64,000 bases of DNA. Source: JAQUBU01 sp036677685 (GTDB taxonomy: Bacteria > Bacillota > Syntrophomonadia > Syntrophomonadales > Syntrophomonadaceae). The translations under genes were made by a program, and so were the position numbers. The notes under the pieces are model-generated. The model was not told where the DNA came from and searched no databases. It saw only the letters and a program-made list of their open reading frames with translations. Of the stretch, positions 1 to 9,066 are shown in pieces. Where the stretch lies: the NCBI GenBank assembly GCA_036677685.1, contig JAVBWA010000013.1, positions 26,620-90,619 of the forward strand, in the 5' to 3' direction. Position 1 is the stretch's first letter. Every line of letters begins with the position of its first letter.

Positions 1-288
1 GTATGTAAGGATTGTGGTAATGAATTTCTGTTCTCCGCATCGGAGCAGGAATTTTATGCCGAAAAAGGTTTTGAAAATGAGCCCGGTCGTTGCCCAGATT
101 GCAGAAGAGCGCGCAAACAACAACGTAATGGTTTTGGTGGAAACTCTCGTTTTAGAGAAGATCGTCCTATGTTTAAGACAATATGTGCTGCGTGTGGTCA
201 AGAAACAACCGTACCATTTGAACCTACAGGTGACAGACCGGTTTACTGTAGAGATTGCTTCCAAGCAAAAAGAAGCCGCAACTACTAA
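1..288 (+). CDS. Zinc-ribbon / CxxC-x17-CxxC protein, 5' end outside window
   Basis: Reading frame 1 is open from the first base to a TAA at 286-288, giving 95 residues of a protein that begins upstream of the window. It has two zinc-ribbon units. The first has CKDC near the visible start and CPDC about 30 residues later, with the sequence EFYAEKGFENEP between them, typical of the zinc-ribbon proteins common in Clostridia. The second is CAAC and CRDC separated by exactly 17 residues, matching the CxxC-x17-CxxC family. The function of this family is not established; zinc binding is inferred from the cysteines. A terminator hairpin follows at 299-326. Confidence 0.85.
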   Translation, partial: VCKDCGNEFLFSASEQEFYAEKGFENEPGRCPDCRRARKQQRNGFGGNSRFREDRPMFKTICAACGQETTVPFEPTGDRPVYCRDCFQAKRSRNY

Positions 289-298
289 AAACAACACC

Positions 299-326
299 AA
301 AGAGGCTGCCTTTTGGCAGCCTCTTT
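299..326. terminator. Bidirectional intrinsic terminator
   Basis: A perfect 12-bp stem (AAAGAGGCTGCC / GGCAGCCTCTTT) with a TTTT loop lies between two convergent genes: the zinc-ribbon gene ending at 288 and the hydrolase gene ending at 329. Confidence 0.85.
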
Positions 327-328
327 GC

Positions 329-1090
329 TTATTCTGCATATTTTCGCCGCAGCCATTCGATAGTAATATCTTCTCGTTCCCGGGTTCGATTGCTAAAACG
401 ATGGTCGGCTCCTTCAATCAAAACTAAATCGGCATTTGTGCAATGAGCATGAATTAATTCAGCATTAAGTGGTTCTACCGTTTCATCAGCTATACCCTGA
501 ATAATCAGCACCGGTCTTTCACCCAGCAATCTTAGATATTCATTCATGTCGTGGCCGTTAAAATCCTTGATTAGTTCCGGACCAATCCAAAACATTCCGC
601 CTTCATCACTGAAACATATCTCCTGACCAGCTTCCAGCTCTTGATAGGCTTCTCCCAACATAGTCGCAAATGTATCCTTCAGCTTGACCGGAGTGGACCA
701 TAAAATACAACCCGCCACCCTCGCATCACCGCCTGCCGCAGTAATAACGGTACTGCCGCCAAAGCTTCTTCCCAAGAGGATTACCGGCAGGTGATGAATC
801 GTATCAACGTAGTCGATAACCCGGACCAAATCCTCAGCCTGCCCTGCCAGGGTGACTTGAGCAAATTCCCCATCACTTTCGCCGCTGCCCAGAAAGTCAA
901 AAGCATATACCCCCAGGCCCAATTGATTTAGGCGCTCGGCAAAGCCAAATATTTTGCCGCCATTTTCTTTGGTACCGCGAAACCCATGGCAAACAATTAT
1001 GATATACCGGTAATCCGCCGCCGGCAAAAACGCGTAAGCAGCAATGCCGTGTTTATCAGGCTTAATAATGCGTATGTTTTTGGATTCCAT
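329..1090 (-). CDS. Alpha/beta hydrolase (serine esterase-like)
   Basis: This 253-residue cytosolic protein has the alpha/beta hydrolase layout. An oxyanion-type HGF lies at residues 35-37, the nucleophile elbow GRSFGGS puts the serine at 109, the acid is Asp202 in GIADETVEP, and the histidine is His230 in GADHRF. The spacing fits the S33/feruloyl-esterase-like group of small ester hydrolases; the substrate cannot be read from sequence. The ATG start at 1090 is preceded by AAGGGGA at a normal distance. It has no close co-directional neighbour upstream and is probably monocistronic. Confidence 0.88.
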   Translation of the reverse strand: MESKNIRIIKPDKHGIAAYAFLPAADYRYIIIVCHGFRGTKENGGKIFGFAERLNQLGLGVYAFDFLGSGESDGEFAQVTLAGQAEDLVRVIDYVDTIHHLPVILLGRSFGGSTVITAAGGDARVAGCILWSTPVKLKDTFATMLGEAYQELEAGQEICFSDEGGMFWIGPELIKDFNGHDMNEYLRLLGERPVLIIQGIADETVEPLNAELIHAHCTNADLVLIEGADHRFSNRTREREDITIEWLRRKYAE

Positions 1091-1200
1091 GTTCCAATTA
1101 TCCCCTTACATAGTAAAGACAGAATGCCAGTCTTGTCCTATCAAGTTTGGAGTCAGAATGAAGTTGACGCCTACTATTAATACCGGAAGAGTGAATGAAT

Positions 1201-1231
1201 TAACCTCAGGGTTTGGTGTACCCTGAGGTTA
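1201..1231. repeat. 11-bp inverted repeat hairpin
   Basis: A perfect 11-bp inverted repeat (TAACCTCAGGG / CCCTGAGGTTA) surrounds a 9-nt loop. Neither strand has a following T-run, so it is only a weak terminator candidate. It lies downstream of the small zinc-ribbon gene at 1303-1482. Confidence 0.6.
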
Positions 1232-1258
1232 GGAACTTCCTGGTAAGCAGTGACGCCA

Positions 1259-1295
1259 GGGTTCTTCCCCTCACGCCTAACCCCTCATGCCTAAC
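1259..1295. repeat. Dispersed intergenic repeat, copy 1
   Basis: The motif GTTCTTCCCCTCAC followed by a degenerate tandem of CCTNACCCCTNA units ends with GCCTAAC. A close second copy lies at 11187-11220. Read on the minus strand it is an imperfect tandem of GTTAGGCNTGAGGGG. Both copies are intergenic. Confidence 0.6.
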
Positions 1296-1302
1296 TTTCA
1301 TA

Positions 1303-1482
1303 TTACATCGGCTTTTTCTCTTTACGGTTGTCATCCGATTCATGACGTACTCGATTGCTGCATAAATCACAGATAAAGGTCGGGGCTTTTTCCTGTTTGC
1401 TTAATTTTGGATATTCCTTATGATCTTCGGCCACATCATAAGTTTTACCACATAGCAGACATCTTGCAGAAAGACTACTCAT
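1303..1482 (-). CDS. YlaI-like small zinc-ribbon protein (DUF2197)
   Basis: A 59-residue protein is encoded from an ATG at 1482, with GGAGG eight to nine bases upstream. It has a CLLCGK motif at residues 8-13 and CDLC at 38-41, forming a four-cysteine zinc ribbon, followed by a charged tail rich in Lys and Glu. Length, cysteine spacing and the GKTYDV...PKL segment match the YlaI/DUF2197 family of Firmicutes, whose function is unknown. Confidence 0.8.
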   Translation of the reverse strand: MSSLSARCLLCGKTYDVAEDHKEYPKLSKQEKAPTFICDLCSNRVRHESDDNRKEKKPM

Positions 1483-1513
1483 ATTAAAACCCTCCTTGAT
1501 TTTTCTCTTACTT

Positions 1514-2170
1514 CTATAGTAACAAAACTCGCATCAAATCAGAAGACAATACATTCTTTAACAATATTTCAGAGTAGCTTTTCTTATCACTAAAACAGTT
1601 CCGGGACCAGTCAGTGAGGTTTAAATATCGAGTCGACCCCCGGTTTACCGGAATGGTTTTTCCCTGCAATTTATAGCTTACTATTGCCTTGCGCACAAGT
1701 TCATCCATACCCTGGTTGACTATCTCACTCCGTATTTTATTAATGCTCTCTGGAGTATTGGTGCAAATATAACTTTGACAAAGAAAAGGCCGGGCTTTGT
1801 ATATTCTGCAAGTTCCGTCCGGATGTAAAAAAATGCAATTCTGCCCCTTCTTTCTCTTCAAGGTTATGTCTACGATATTGCTTTGAACTTCTACCCAGAG
1901 ATATTTGAATGCGGACATAAAACCAATTTGCAGGGTCCGGCAGATATTTTCAATATCCACGGATGTAACCGGCAAAGGTTCATGGCAGCAGAGGTCGCAG
2001 CCATAGCAGCTGCTGGTATTGGCCGGCCAGCGTCTTGGCAAGGCACCATTTTCGATAAAATTATTCATAACATTCAGAAAGTCCTGAATGCTTGCATTAC
2101 CGCTTTTTATTTGAAGTTCAAAATCAGGAAATCCTTTTTGCGTGGTTTTTTTAAACTGTACCTTGGTCAA
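1514..2170 (-). CDS. YkgJ-type cysteine-cluster protein
   Basis: This 218-residue protein carries the YkgJ/PF03692 signature, an eight-cysteine cluster thought to bind zinc or iron: CYGCDLCC around residues 55-62, CIFL near 117, CRIYKARPFLC around 126-136 and a final CTN. Members are widespread but poorly characterised. The C-terminal third, after residue 145, has no recognisable domain. The gene stands alone, with the chemotaxis receptor gene downstream on the same strand. Confidence 0.85.
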   Translation of the reverse strand: MTKVQFKKTTQKGFPDFELQIKSGNASIQDFLNVMNNFIENGALPRRWPANTSSCYGCDLCCHEPLPVTSVDIENICRTLQIGFMSAFKYLWVEVQSNIVDITLKRKKGQNCIFLHPDGTCRIYKARPFLCQSYICTNTPESINKIRSEIVNQGMDELVRKAIVSYKLQGKTIPVNRGSTRYLNLTDWSRNCFSDKKSYSEILLKNVLSSDLMRVLLL

Positions 2171-2286
2171 TATAGGTCCTCCTAAGAATTTGACCCATTC
2201 TGCAAATTTGCGAACGGGTCAAATAATAATCTTTATATATAATTATCCACCAAGAGGGAGCCGATATCTACCGGGAATGTTAGTAT

Positions 2287-4005
2287 CTAAATCTTGAAGT
2301 AGGCCATAGCATTTTCCAGTTCGTTTACGACACTGTTCAACTTCTCGACCGAAGCGTTTACTTCTTCAACCACGGCCATTTGCTCCTCAGCTACATGGCT
2401 GATATCGCGGCTGTGCGAAACATTGCTCTCCGCCGAAAAACTGGTCTTTTCAATGGATTCCAGGGCCATTTCGGCACTGGCCGCCATTTGCTGGCTGGCT
2501 GCCGACATTTCTTGAATTTGTTCACTGACCAGACCAATAGCCTGGATAATATGTTCGAAAGCTTCTCCTGCACTGGCTACTACTTCAGTTCCATGTGCAA
2601 CTTCGGAAGTTCCTTCTTCCATAGCTTTAACCGCGTGGTCGGCTTCATTCTGAACTTCCTTGATCAGACCGGCGATCCGTTTGGCTGCTTCACCTGATTC
2701 CTCAGCCAGTTTTCTTACCTCTTCGGCAACCACTGCAAAACCTTTACCCTGTTCCCCGGCCCGGGCTGCTTCAATAGCCGCGTTCAATGCCAACAAGTTG
2801 GTTTGATTGGCTATATTGGTAATCAAATCTACTATCTGGTTAATTTCCTGGGATTTTTCACCTAAGCCCTGAATTATGTGGGCCGTGGAATTAACTGTAT
2901 TACTGATAATACCAATCTGTTTTATGGCTTTCTCAACTTGCTTTTCTCCCTCTTGAGCTTTGGCATTGGCTGCCAGGGTGGAAGTGGAAACGGCCTGGGA
3001 ATTTTCCGCCACTTGCTGGATTACCACGGTCATCTCACCTATTACCGCCTTGGATTGATTGGTCAACCCGGCCTGGTTTGATGCATTATCATTCATATCG
3101 GTGGCTTTGATAGTCATGTCTTGCATTAAACTCGCACTCATCTCGGAATTTTGCAGCAATACGTTGCTGGCTTCTCCAACATTATTGGTCAGTGAATGAG
3201 TTTTAGTAATCAATTCGGATATCTTATCTATCATAAGATTAAATCCATGAGCAAGCTGGGCTGGCTGATCCTTGGCAAAAACCGGAACCTTTTGGGTTAA
3301 ATCGCCTTCGGCAGTTTTTTCAACTGCTTCACCTATTCTGCGCAATGGTGCATAAACACTATAGGCAATCAGGAAAGCTGCCAAACAGCCAAATAAAATA
3401 CCGATAATGGAATATATAATCATAGCCAACTGGAAATGATTTACGGCATCATCATAGGGCGTTGCAGGCACCCCGACAAACCAGATACCGACAATTTCAC
3501 CGCTCTTATCTTTGATGGGTTTATATGCAGATTCGTTCCAGACCCCCACGACTTCGGCCCGGCCTATGAAAAGCTCTCCTTTCTTAAGCACGGCCTCAGC
3601 AACCGCAGCAGAAACCTGAGTTCCCACCATTCTTTCGTTATCTCTCATAACATTGGTGGCCACCCGTGTATCGCCGTTAAAAATCGTAACATTGTCTCCG
3701 GTTAAGCTGCCTATCTGGTCAATAACCTCATACTGTCCTTCAACCATGGTGTTGCCTTTATAGAGACGGTTATCGACTATCTTCCACTCACCTGGATAAT
3801 GTTTGTTGATAATCTCTTCGCCTAAAGCCAGATCCGATTTTAGCTTCTCGTGGGCAGTAAAAGTAATCTTTTCGGACATCACCGATGTTGCATAAATCCC
3901 CATAGTACCGGTCACCAAAGCCAGAACCACGGTAAACGCAATAATCAGACGCTGGCGAACATCGATTTTGCGCAGCGCCTTTTCTACCCACCTCATAAAA
4001 TGCAT
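2287..4005 (-). CDS. Methyl-accepting chemotaxis protein
   Basis: This is a 572-residue transmembrane chemoreceptor. The first membrane segment is near residues 21-43, followed by an extracellular single-Cache-like sensor (about 45-190, with the GVPATPYDDAV ending typical of sCache_3 receptors). A second membrane segment lies at about 193-217, then a HAMP domain and a long coiled-coil signalling domain with the conserved hairpin tip EVRKLAEESGEAAKRI. It would pass ligand signals to CheA/CheW. The start is set at the ATG at 4005: the upstream in-frame TTG at 4023 sits inside GGAGGGGG, which is the ribosome binding site for 4005. Confidence 0.92.
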   Translation of the reverse strand: MHFMRWVEKALRKIDVRQRLIIAFTVVLALVTGTMGIYATSVMSEKITFTAHEKLKSDLALGEEIINKHYPGEWKIVDNRLYKGNTMVEGQYEVIDQIGSLTGDNVTIFNGDTRVATNVMRDNERMVGTQVSAAVAEAVLKKGELFIGRAEVVGVWNESAYKPIKDKSGEIVGIWFVGVPATPYDDAVNHFQLAMIIYSIIGILFGCLAAFLIAYSVYAPLRRIGEAVEKTAEGDLTQKVPVFAKDQPAQLAHGFNLMIDKISELITKTHSLTNNVGEASNVLLQNSEMSASLMQDMTIKATDMNDNASNQAGLTNQSKAVIGEMTVVIQQVAENSQAVSTSTLAANAKAQEGEKQVEKAIKQIGIISNTVNSTAHIIQGLGEKSQEINQIVDLITNIANQTNLLALNAAIEAARAGEQGKGFAVVAEEVRKLAEESGEAAKRIAGLIKEVQNEADHAVKAMEEGTSEVAHGTEVVASAGEAFEHIIQAIGLVSEQIQEMSAASQQMAASAEMALESIEKTSFSAESNVSHSRDISHVAEEQMAVVEEVNASVEKLNSVVNELENAMAYFKI

Positions 4006-4098
4006 CCCATATTCCCCCTCCAAAATATTCCATTGTGGCCATATACTATCGTAGCCCGGACATTATTGTTTATTACCTGACTATATTCCACAAATGAA

Positions 4099-4425
4099 TT
4101 ATTTTTCCTTGTTTTTTTCCGATAAAATTTTTATGTATAATACCTTCTGATAGTTATAGGAACCAATAACCTTTCCCTGCGCATCATAAAGGTAACACAA
4201 AGAAGCTCCGCCCACGTAAACCTGCCCATTTTTCTCAACACCCAGGCTTTTTATATAGGCTACAACTTTATCCTGGCTGGAAAATACAATTTCAGCTCTG
4301 AATAGTTTTTCTTCATCCGCAGTTGTTGAAGGTTTTATTAGTTTTTTAGCGTCAAAATTACATCCGCCGCCCAGCAACATGAAACAAACCAGGATCAAGG
4401 CCAATAAAGCTTTGGCTTTCTTCAC
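4099..4425 (-). CDS. Small lipoprotein of unknown function
   Basis: A 108-residue protein has a lipoprotein signal peptide: KK, a hydrophobic stretch, then the lipobox LGGGC with Cys22. The mature part is about 87 residues and resembles no family I recognise; it has a YVGGASLCYLYDAQGKVIGSY segment that may be a small beta-rich ligand domain. Its ATG overlaps the stop of the upstream Lon-like protease gene (ATGA-type overlap at 4422-4425), so the two are translationally coupled. Confidence 0.75.
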   Translation of the reverse strand: MKKAKALLALILVCFMLLGGGCNFDAKKLIKPSTTADEEKLFRAEIVFSSQDKVVAYIKSLGVEKNGQVYVGGASLCYLYDAQGKVIGSYNYQKVLYIKILSEKNKEK

Positions 4426-6860
4426 CGATCTCTCCTCCTTCGCCCGGGTGTGGAGCGCGGTGTTAATGCGGCAATAGCATTGCTGCGCCGTTTATTGCTC
4501 CATTCCCTCAGCTTGTTGTCCACCAAGTAATGCACACTTCCCGCCGGAAAATGCCCGCTTTCATCCTTATGCCCGGCCGGTTTTCCCGTAAGTATTTCCA
4601 AGCCTTCATCTATTTTTTCTATAGCCCAGATGTTAAATTGCTTATTTCGTACCGCTTCTACAATTTCTTCATTGAGCATCAATGAAAGAACGTTTTGTTT
4701 GGGAATAATAACTCCCTGCTTTCCATCCAGGCCTTTATTTTTGCATACTTCATAAAAACCTTCGATTTTGTGGTTAACACCGCCAATCGCCTGGATTTCA
4801 CCATTCTGGTTTACCGAACCGGTTACCGCAATGCCTTGTTTTATGGAAACCTGAGCCAGGCTGGATAACAGAGCATATAATTCGGCACTGGAAGCACTGT
4901 CTCCTTCTATACCTTGATAACTTTGTTCAAAGGTCAGGCTGGCAGTCAGTGAAAGGGCTTTATCCTGAGCATACTGAAACCCCATGTAGCCGTTTAAAGT
5001 AAGGACTCCTTTACTGTGAATGTTTCCGCTCATGCGAATTTCCCGTTCAATGTTAACCAGACCTTTTTCCCCCATAAATGTTTTGGCGGTTATTCTTACC
5101 GGTTTGCCAAAATAAAGCTCTCCCATTTCATAGACCGCAAGCCCGTTCAACTCTCCGATCCTCTCCCCATGGGTGTTTATCATAATTGTTTCCTGGTCTA
5201 TATATTCCCGGATTTTTTCTTCAAGCATGGAAGAACGATAGCGTTTTTCCCGCAAGGCATTTTTAACATGGCTAACTTCAACTATATCGGCGTGGTCATA
5301 TTTTGCCCAGCAGTCAGCTTCATAAATTACTTCCACCAGTTTGGCAAACATGGTCGTAACTTTATTCTGGTCCTCGGCCATGCGGCTGCCATAGTCGATT
5401 AAACCTGCTACCGCATCAGGGCTAAAATGCCGTAAATTGTCGCGTTCACAAACCGATGCAATGAACTGCGCGTATTGCTGCAAATACTTTTTGTTCTTCT
5501 TGATCTCCACATCAAAATCGGCGCGTATTTTAAATAGTTTTTGGAATTCTTCATCCCATTCATAGAGCAGATAATAATACCTGGATTCTCCTGTAAGGAT
5601 AACCTTCAAGTTCGCTGGAATAGCCTGGGGCTGCAGGGTTTCGGTGTTGGTGATGCCCAACATGCGGCTTATATTCTCAACCACGATTTCCTGGTTCCTA
5701 AGTACACGTTTAAGCGCATCCCATACATAATAATTTTTGATAATATCATAAATATTAAGCACCAGATAGCCGCCGTTGGCTTTGTGTATGGTGCCCGCTT
5801 TAATCTTCGAAAAATCAGTGGCCAGTACGCCAAATTCCCCTTCATACTCGATCTGCCCAAAGAGATTGGAATAGGTGGGATTATTCTCAAAAATGACTGG
5901 AGCACAGGCCAGTTTGGAGTTATCTACCACCAGATTTACCTGGTAGCGGCGCAAAAGCGCACGCCGGTCTAGCCGCCGGAACAGGTTGACCGGGGAGTTG
6001 TCGTCGGGTGCTACAAAAAGCTCGTAATTTTCCAGCAAATCTTGCTGTACATCTTCCAGGTGTTCTATTATCTCCTTGCATAAGCGGTATTTGGTAAACA
6101 AAGTGGTGAAATGAGGTGAAGCGGCAGCCCGAGCGGTCTCATTTTCCAGGTCTTTGACTTTCAGCTTAACGCTTTTTTCCATTTCTTTGTACTGGTGAAA
6201 AGCCTCATTTAGTTTCTCCTGGATAATTGCACTGCGACGCATCAATTCCACCCGTTCGGTCTCGGTCATTGCCATGAATTCCTCCTGGCTCAAGGCTTCG
6301 CCATCTTTGAGGGGAATGCTGTTTATACTGTTCTGGTTGCGGGAAATGGTAAAGCCATGGGTACGGGCCTCTTCATCAAGCTGCAAATACATATTGTTGG
6401 TCTCTTCCAAGAAGACTCCCAATAGAACATTCTTTTTGCTGTCAAATTCTTCGCTTTCAAAAGCTTTAATAATCTGCTTTATAATTTTATCCACATGGGA
6501 TGCCAGGTCTTTTTTAAACTCGGCACCAATCCCCGGCGCTAAAGCAAGTGCCCGCGGCGAGTCGGGCTGTTTGAAATTGTAGCAATAAGCCCAGTCCGGC
6601 GGAACCGGTTTTTCCCGGGCCTTTTTTTCCAATACTTCGCGGGCTAATGCATTTTTCCCAGTGCCAAAGGCTCCCGCTAAATAAATATTATAACCCGGTT
6701 TTTCAATATCCAGGCCAAAGTCCAGGGAACGAAAAGCTCTATCCTGTCCAATTATCCCGTTTAAAGGTTTCAGCTCGGCAGTACTTTGAAATTTAAACAT
6801 CGCCGGGTTGCAGTTCTTGCGCAAATCCTTTAACTTGACTTTATACTTGTTATTATTCAA
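4422..6860 (-). CDS. Lon-family ATP-dependent protease (AAA_32 type)
   Basis: This 812-residue cytosolic protease has a Walker A motif GAFGTGKN at 63-70, a long coiled-coil insertion at about 160-270, and a C-terminal Lon (S16) proteolytic domain. The catalytic dyad is Ser655 in GDSASS and Lys698 in GGVNHKIEG. The N-terminal portion matches the Lon-like AAA_32 group rather than housekeeping LonA, as there is no LonA N-terminal substrate domain. It would degrade unfolded or regulatory proteins. It is coupled to the downstream lipoprotein gene. The C-terminal tail (TPRSTPGRRRRDR) is very basic. Confidence 0.9.
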   Translation of the reverse strand: MNNNKYKVKLKDLRKNCNPAMFKFQSTAELKPLNGIIGQDRAFRSLDFGLDIEKPGYNIYLAGAFGTGKNALAREVLEKKAREKPVPPDWAYCYNFKQPDSPRALALAPGIGAEFKKDLASHVDKIIKQIIKAFESEEFDSKKNVLLGVFLEETNNMYLQLDEEARTHGFTISRNQNSINSIPLKDGEALSQEEFMAMTETERVELMRRSAIIQEKLNEAFHQYKEMEKSVKLKVKDLENETARAAASPHFTTLFTKYRLCKEIIEHLEDVQQDLLENYELFVAPDDNSPVNLFRRLDRRALLRRYQVNLVVDNSKLACAPVIFENNPTYSNLFGQIEYEGEFGVLATDFSKIKAGTIHKANGGYLVLNIYDIIKNYYVWDALKRVLRNQEIVVENISRMLGITNTETLQPQAIPANLKVILTGESRYYYLLYEWDEEFQKLFKIRADFDVEIKKNKKYLQQYAQFIASVCERDNLRHFSPDAVAGLIDYGSRMAEDQNKVTTMFAKLVEVIYEADCWAKYDHADIVEVSHVKNALREKRYRSSMLEEKIREYIDQETIMINTHGERIGELNGLAVYEMGELYFGKPVRITAKTFMGEKGLVNIEREIRMSGNIHSKGVLTLNGYMGFQYAQDKALSLTASLTFEQSYQGIEGDSASSAELYALLSSLAQVSIKQGIAVTGSVNQNGEIQAIGGVNHKIEGFYEVCKNKGLDGKQGVIIPKQNVLSLMLNEEIVEAVRNKQFNIWAIEKIDEGLEILTGKPAGHKDESGHFPAGSVHYLVDNKLREWSNKRRSNAIAALTPRSTPGRRRRDR

Positions 6861-6997
6861 ATAATATACCTCCGTTGCTTTGAGTCTCTAATATATTTAA
6901 CAAATATTCTTTATATAACTTATTGCAGGTATTTTAAAAAAACCTGATTCTTCTTAGCTGCTTCAATCGGTGCAAAGTATGTTTACCTGAAAAATTG

Positions 6998-7070
6998 AGG
7001 GACATTTCCAACTGCATAATCAATTAAAAACCAATCTGCTATAAATAGATGCAGGGAGGTGTGTCCCCCT
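6998..7070. repeat. Long imperfect inverted repeat, terminator-like on minus strand
   Basis: The arms are AGGGACATTTCCAACTGCAT (6998-7017) and its imperfect complement ending in GTCCCCCT (7049-7070), with perfect CTGCAT/ATGCAG inner pairs. It directly follows the MBL-fold gene, and on the minus strand the left arm is followed by AATTTTT. It may be a terminator or a decayed MITE-like hairpin. Confidence 0.5.
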
Positions 7071-7073
7071 ACC

Positions 7074-7904
7074 TTAAAAATGCAAAGTCATACCTGCATC
7101 AGCTTTAACCAGACGGGAACCCAGATCATTATAAAGCCGGGCGGCGGCATAAAAACCGGTGCAATGGCCAACTGCAATTTTCTTGATATCCATTGCCCGG
7201 AAGGCCTCAATAGTCCGGGACAATCTTTTTTCAGAAGCGTTGATTAAATGGGTGCCGCCGACATATGCCAGTACCTTGGAACGTTCTGTCATTTTACAGG
7301 CATATTCAATGGTATTGACAACACCGGCATGGGCACAACCGCTCACGATAATCAATCCGTCCGGATGGTCGATTATCAATGCCATATCGTCAAGCAGTTG
7401 ATCTACAATTATTCCGCCGGCGACTTGCATCTTAAAACTGCCTCCGGTATCCTCAAAATCGTTATTCCTTGGTATTTCGCCACTTATAAATATTCGAGGA
7501 AAGATTTCCCTGAATTCATCAATAAATATAAACTCCGCTCCGTTGTCCAGAAGCTGCTTTTGGGTAAACGGAACTCCTATTTCTTTACGGCTTTCCGGCT
7601 TGTTGCCAACGAACTTCTTGTTAAAAATATCAGGGTGGGTATAAATCCGTTTCGGGCCAAAGTCCCTGCACAAAGCCAATAAAGCACCAGTATGGTCAAA
7701 ATGACCATGGCTGATAACCAGATCCTCAATTTCGTGCAAGTTTATTCCCAGTTGTGCAGCGTTATGAAATAGAGCATCGGCACTTCCCGTATCAAAAAGG
7801 ATTTTGTGACCGTCAATATTTAACAAAGCGGAAAAGCCGTATTCACCAGTCAGTCCCGGTACCGGTGTAGTGTTCTCTACCAGAATGCTAATATCTACTT
7901 GCAT
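7074..7904 (-). CDS. MBL-fold metallo-hydrolase
   Basis: A 276-residue metallo-beta-lactamase-fold protein. The metal ligands are visible as SHGHFDHTG (HxHxDH) in the first third, GCAHAG in the middle and VGHCTG near the C-terminus. The closest general group is the 7,8-dihydropterin-6-yl-methyl-4-(beta-D-ribofuranosyl)aminobenzene 5'-phosphate synthase-like hydrolases, but the substrate is not determinable. The start at 7904 (MQVDIS) is preferred because GGGAGG lies six bases upstream; the in-frame TTG at 7925 would put the Shine-Dalgarno inside the gene. Confidence 0.88.
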   Translation of the reverse strand: MQVDISILVENTTPVPGLTGEYGFSALLNIDGHKILFDTGSADALFHNAAQLGINLHEIEDLVISHGHFDHTGALLALCRDFGPKRIYTHPDIFNKKFVGNKPESRKEIGVPFTQKQLLDNGAEFIFIDEFREIFPRIFISGEIPRNNDFEDTGGSFKMQVAGGIIVDQLLDDMALIIDHPDGLIIVSGCAHAGVVNTIEYACKMTERSKVLAYVGGTHLINASEKRLSRTIEAFRAMDIKKIAVGHCTGFYAAARLYNDLGSRLVKADAGMTLHF

Positions 7905-7948
7905 ATTAATCCTCCCAAACCGCAATTTAGTCCCTTTTCTAGTTTACT

Positions 7949-8278
7949 TCAGATAAGAAAAAAATTATACAATACAGCCATAGATCCTATACCGGTCAAA
8001 AGCGAAAGAAACAGGCTGCGGCTCTTAATGGCTACCAGAAGCGTAGGTATGAAAGCCCATATGTATATATTGCTGCTATTGATATATATGCGGCCTTCTG
8101 GAGCTAAAACACTCATAGCTGTTAAAGCACCTAATACTGCCGGAGCTATAAACGACAACCACCTTTGCAGCCAGGGCGGAAATTTGAAGCGCGACAGGAA
8201 GGCTACCGGAAGTATGCGGGGCAGAAGACTGACTACCGATACGCCGATGATCATCAGCCATATATCAGCTTCGTTCAT
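7949..8278 (-). CDS. azlD: AzlD-type branched-chain amino acid export subunit
   Basis: A 109-residue integral membrane protein with about four hydrophobic segments and the AzlD signature SLLPRILPV near residue 18. AzlD is the small partner of AzlC in branched-chain amino acid export. The gene overlaps the 3' end of azlC by 14 bases, as usual for this pair. Confidence 0.88.
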   Translation of the reverse strand: MNEADIWLMIIGVSVVSLLPRILPVAFLSRFKFPPWLQRWLSFIAPAVLGALTAMSVLAPEGRIYINSSNIYIWAFIPTLLVAIKSRSLFLSLLTGIGSMAVLYNFFLI

Positions 8279-8954
8279 TAAGCAACACCCCTATACTGGC
8301 TCCAATTAAGGTAGCTATGATAATATTGGAAAGATTGGCCATAGTGGCTGGAACCAGATAGGCCATAATCATACATGTGGCAGCCGAAAAAGCGGCGACC
8401 CATGCATCGCTTTTTTTCTGTACCATAAAAACAAGCAGGCAGGTATACATAGCCGGTAAAGCAAATCCCAGACCCAACCTGTCGGTATTACTGATCAAGG
8501 TTCCCAGCCAGGCTCCTAAAAAGGTACTGCCGATCCACGCTAGATGGGCGGTGATATTCAGCCCGGCCATATAAAAGGCGGTTGCCTCTTTGTCACGATA
8601 CCGGCTCATCGCTACGGCATAAGTTTCATCAGTTAATCCGTACGATAATAAAGCTGCAATCCAGGTTGGAATTTTTTTTAGATAGGGGATCATGGAAGTT
8701 GAAAACAGGGTATACCTTTGATTGATCAAGATATTGGCGGCAATCGCAGTCAATGCGGCTCCCCCCGCCTGCATAACTCCAATTGCCACATACTGACCGG
8801 CCCCGGTAAAACACAATACCGACATCATGGTAGCCTGTAAAAGGTTCATACCGGCAGTATTGGCCATTACTCCAAAAGCAAACCCCAATGGTAAATATCC
8901 CAAAACTATGGGAATGCAGTCCCTTACTCCTTCTATAACTTCGGTATTACGCAT
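8265..8954 (-). CDS. azlC: AzlC-type branched-chain amino acid exporter
   Basis: A 229-residue membrane protein with the AzlC opening IPIVLGYLPLGFAFGV and several transmembrane helices. The typical LTDETYAVA segment lies in the middle. It forms the large subunit of an export permease for branched-chain amino acids or analogues. It is co-transcribed with azlD downstream. The ATG at 8954 has GGAG at a normal distance. No Lrp-like regulator gene is adjacent. Confidence 0.9.
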   Translation of the reverse strand: MRNTEVIEGVRDCIPIVLGYLPLGFAFGVMANTAGMNLLQATMMSVLCFTGAGQYVAIGVMQAGGAALTAIAANILINQRYTLFSTSMIPYLKKIPTWIAALLSYGLTDETYAVAMSRYRDKEATAFYMAGLNITAHLAWIGSTFLGAWLGTLISNTDRLGLGFALPAMYTCLLVFMVQKKSDAWVAAFSAATCMIMAYLVPATMANLSNIIIATLIGASIGVLLNERS

Positions 8955-9066
8955 CTGCTTCTCCTTGCGACTTGCACCAGGTGGTTTTCCGACATGATTA
9001 AGAAAATTCTAACATTTACCTGTTGCACTAGCCACAACAATTTGCAGATTTTTATTCATGCCTGCC

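Noticed and set aside
14..427. 137-aa plus-strand reading frame at the left edge
   Set aside because: The overlapping frame 1 encodes a clear CxxC-x17-CxxC zinc-ribbon protein; the 137-aa frame also runs through the terminator and the next gene.
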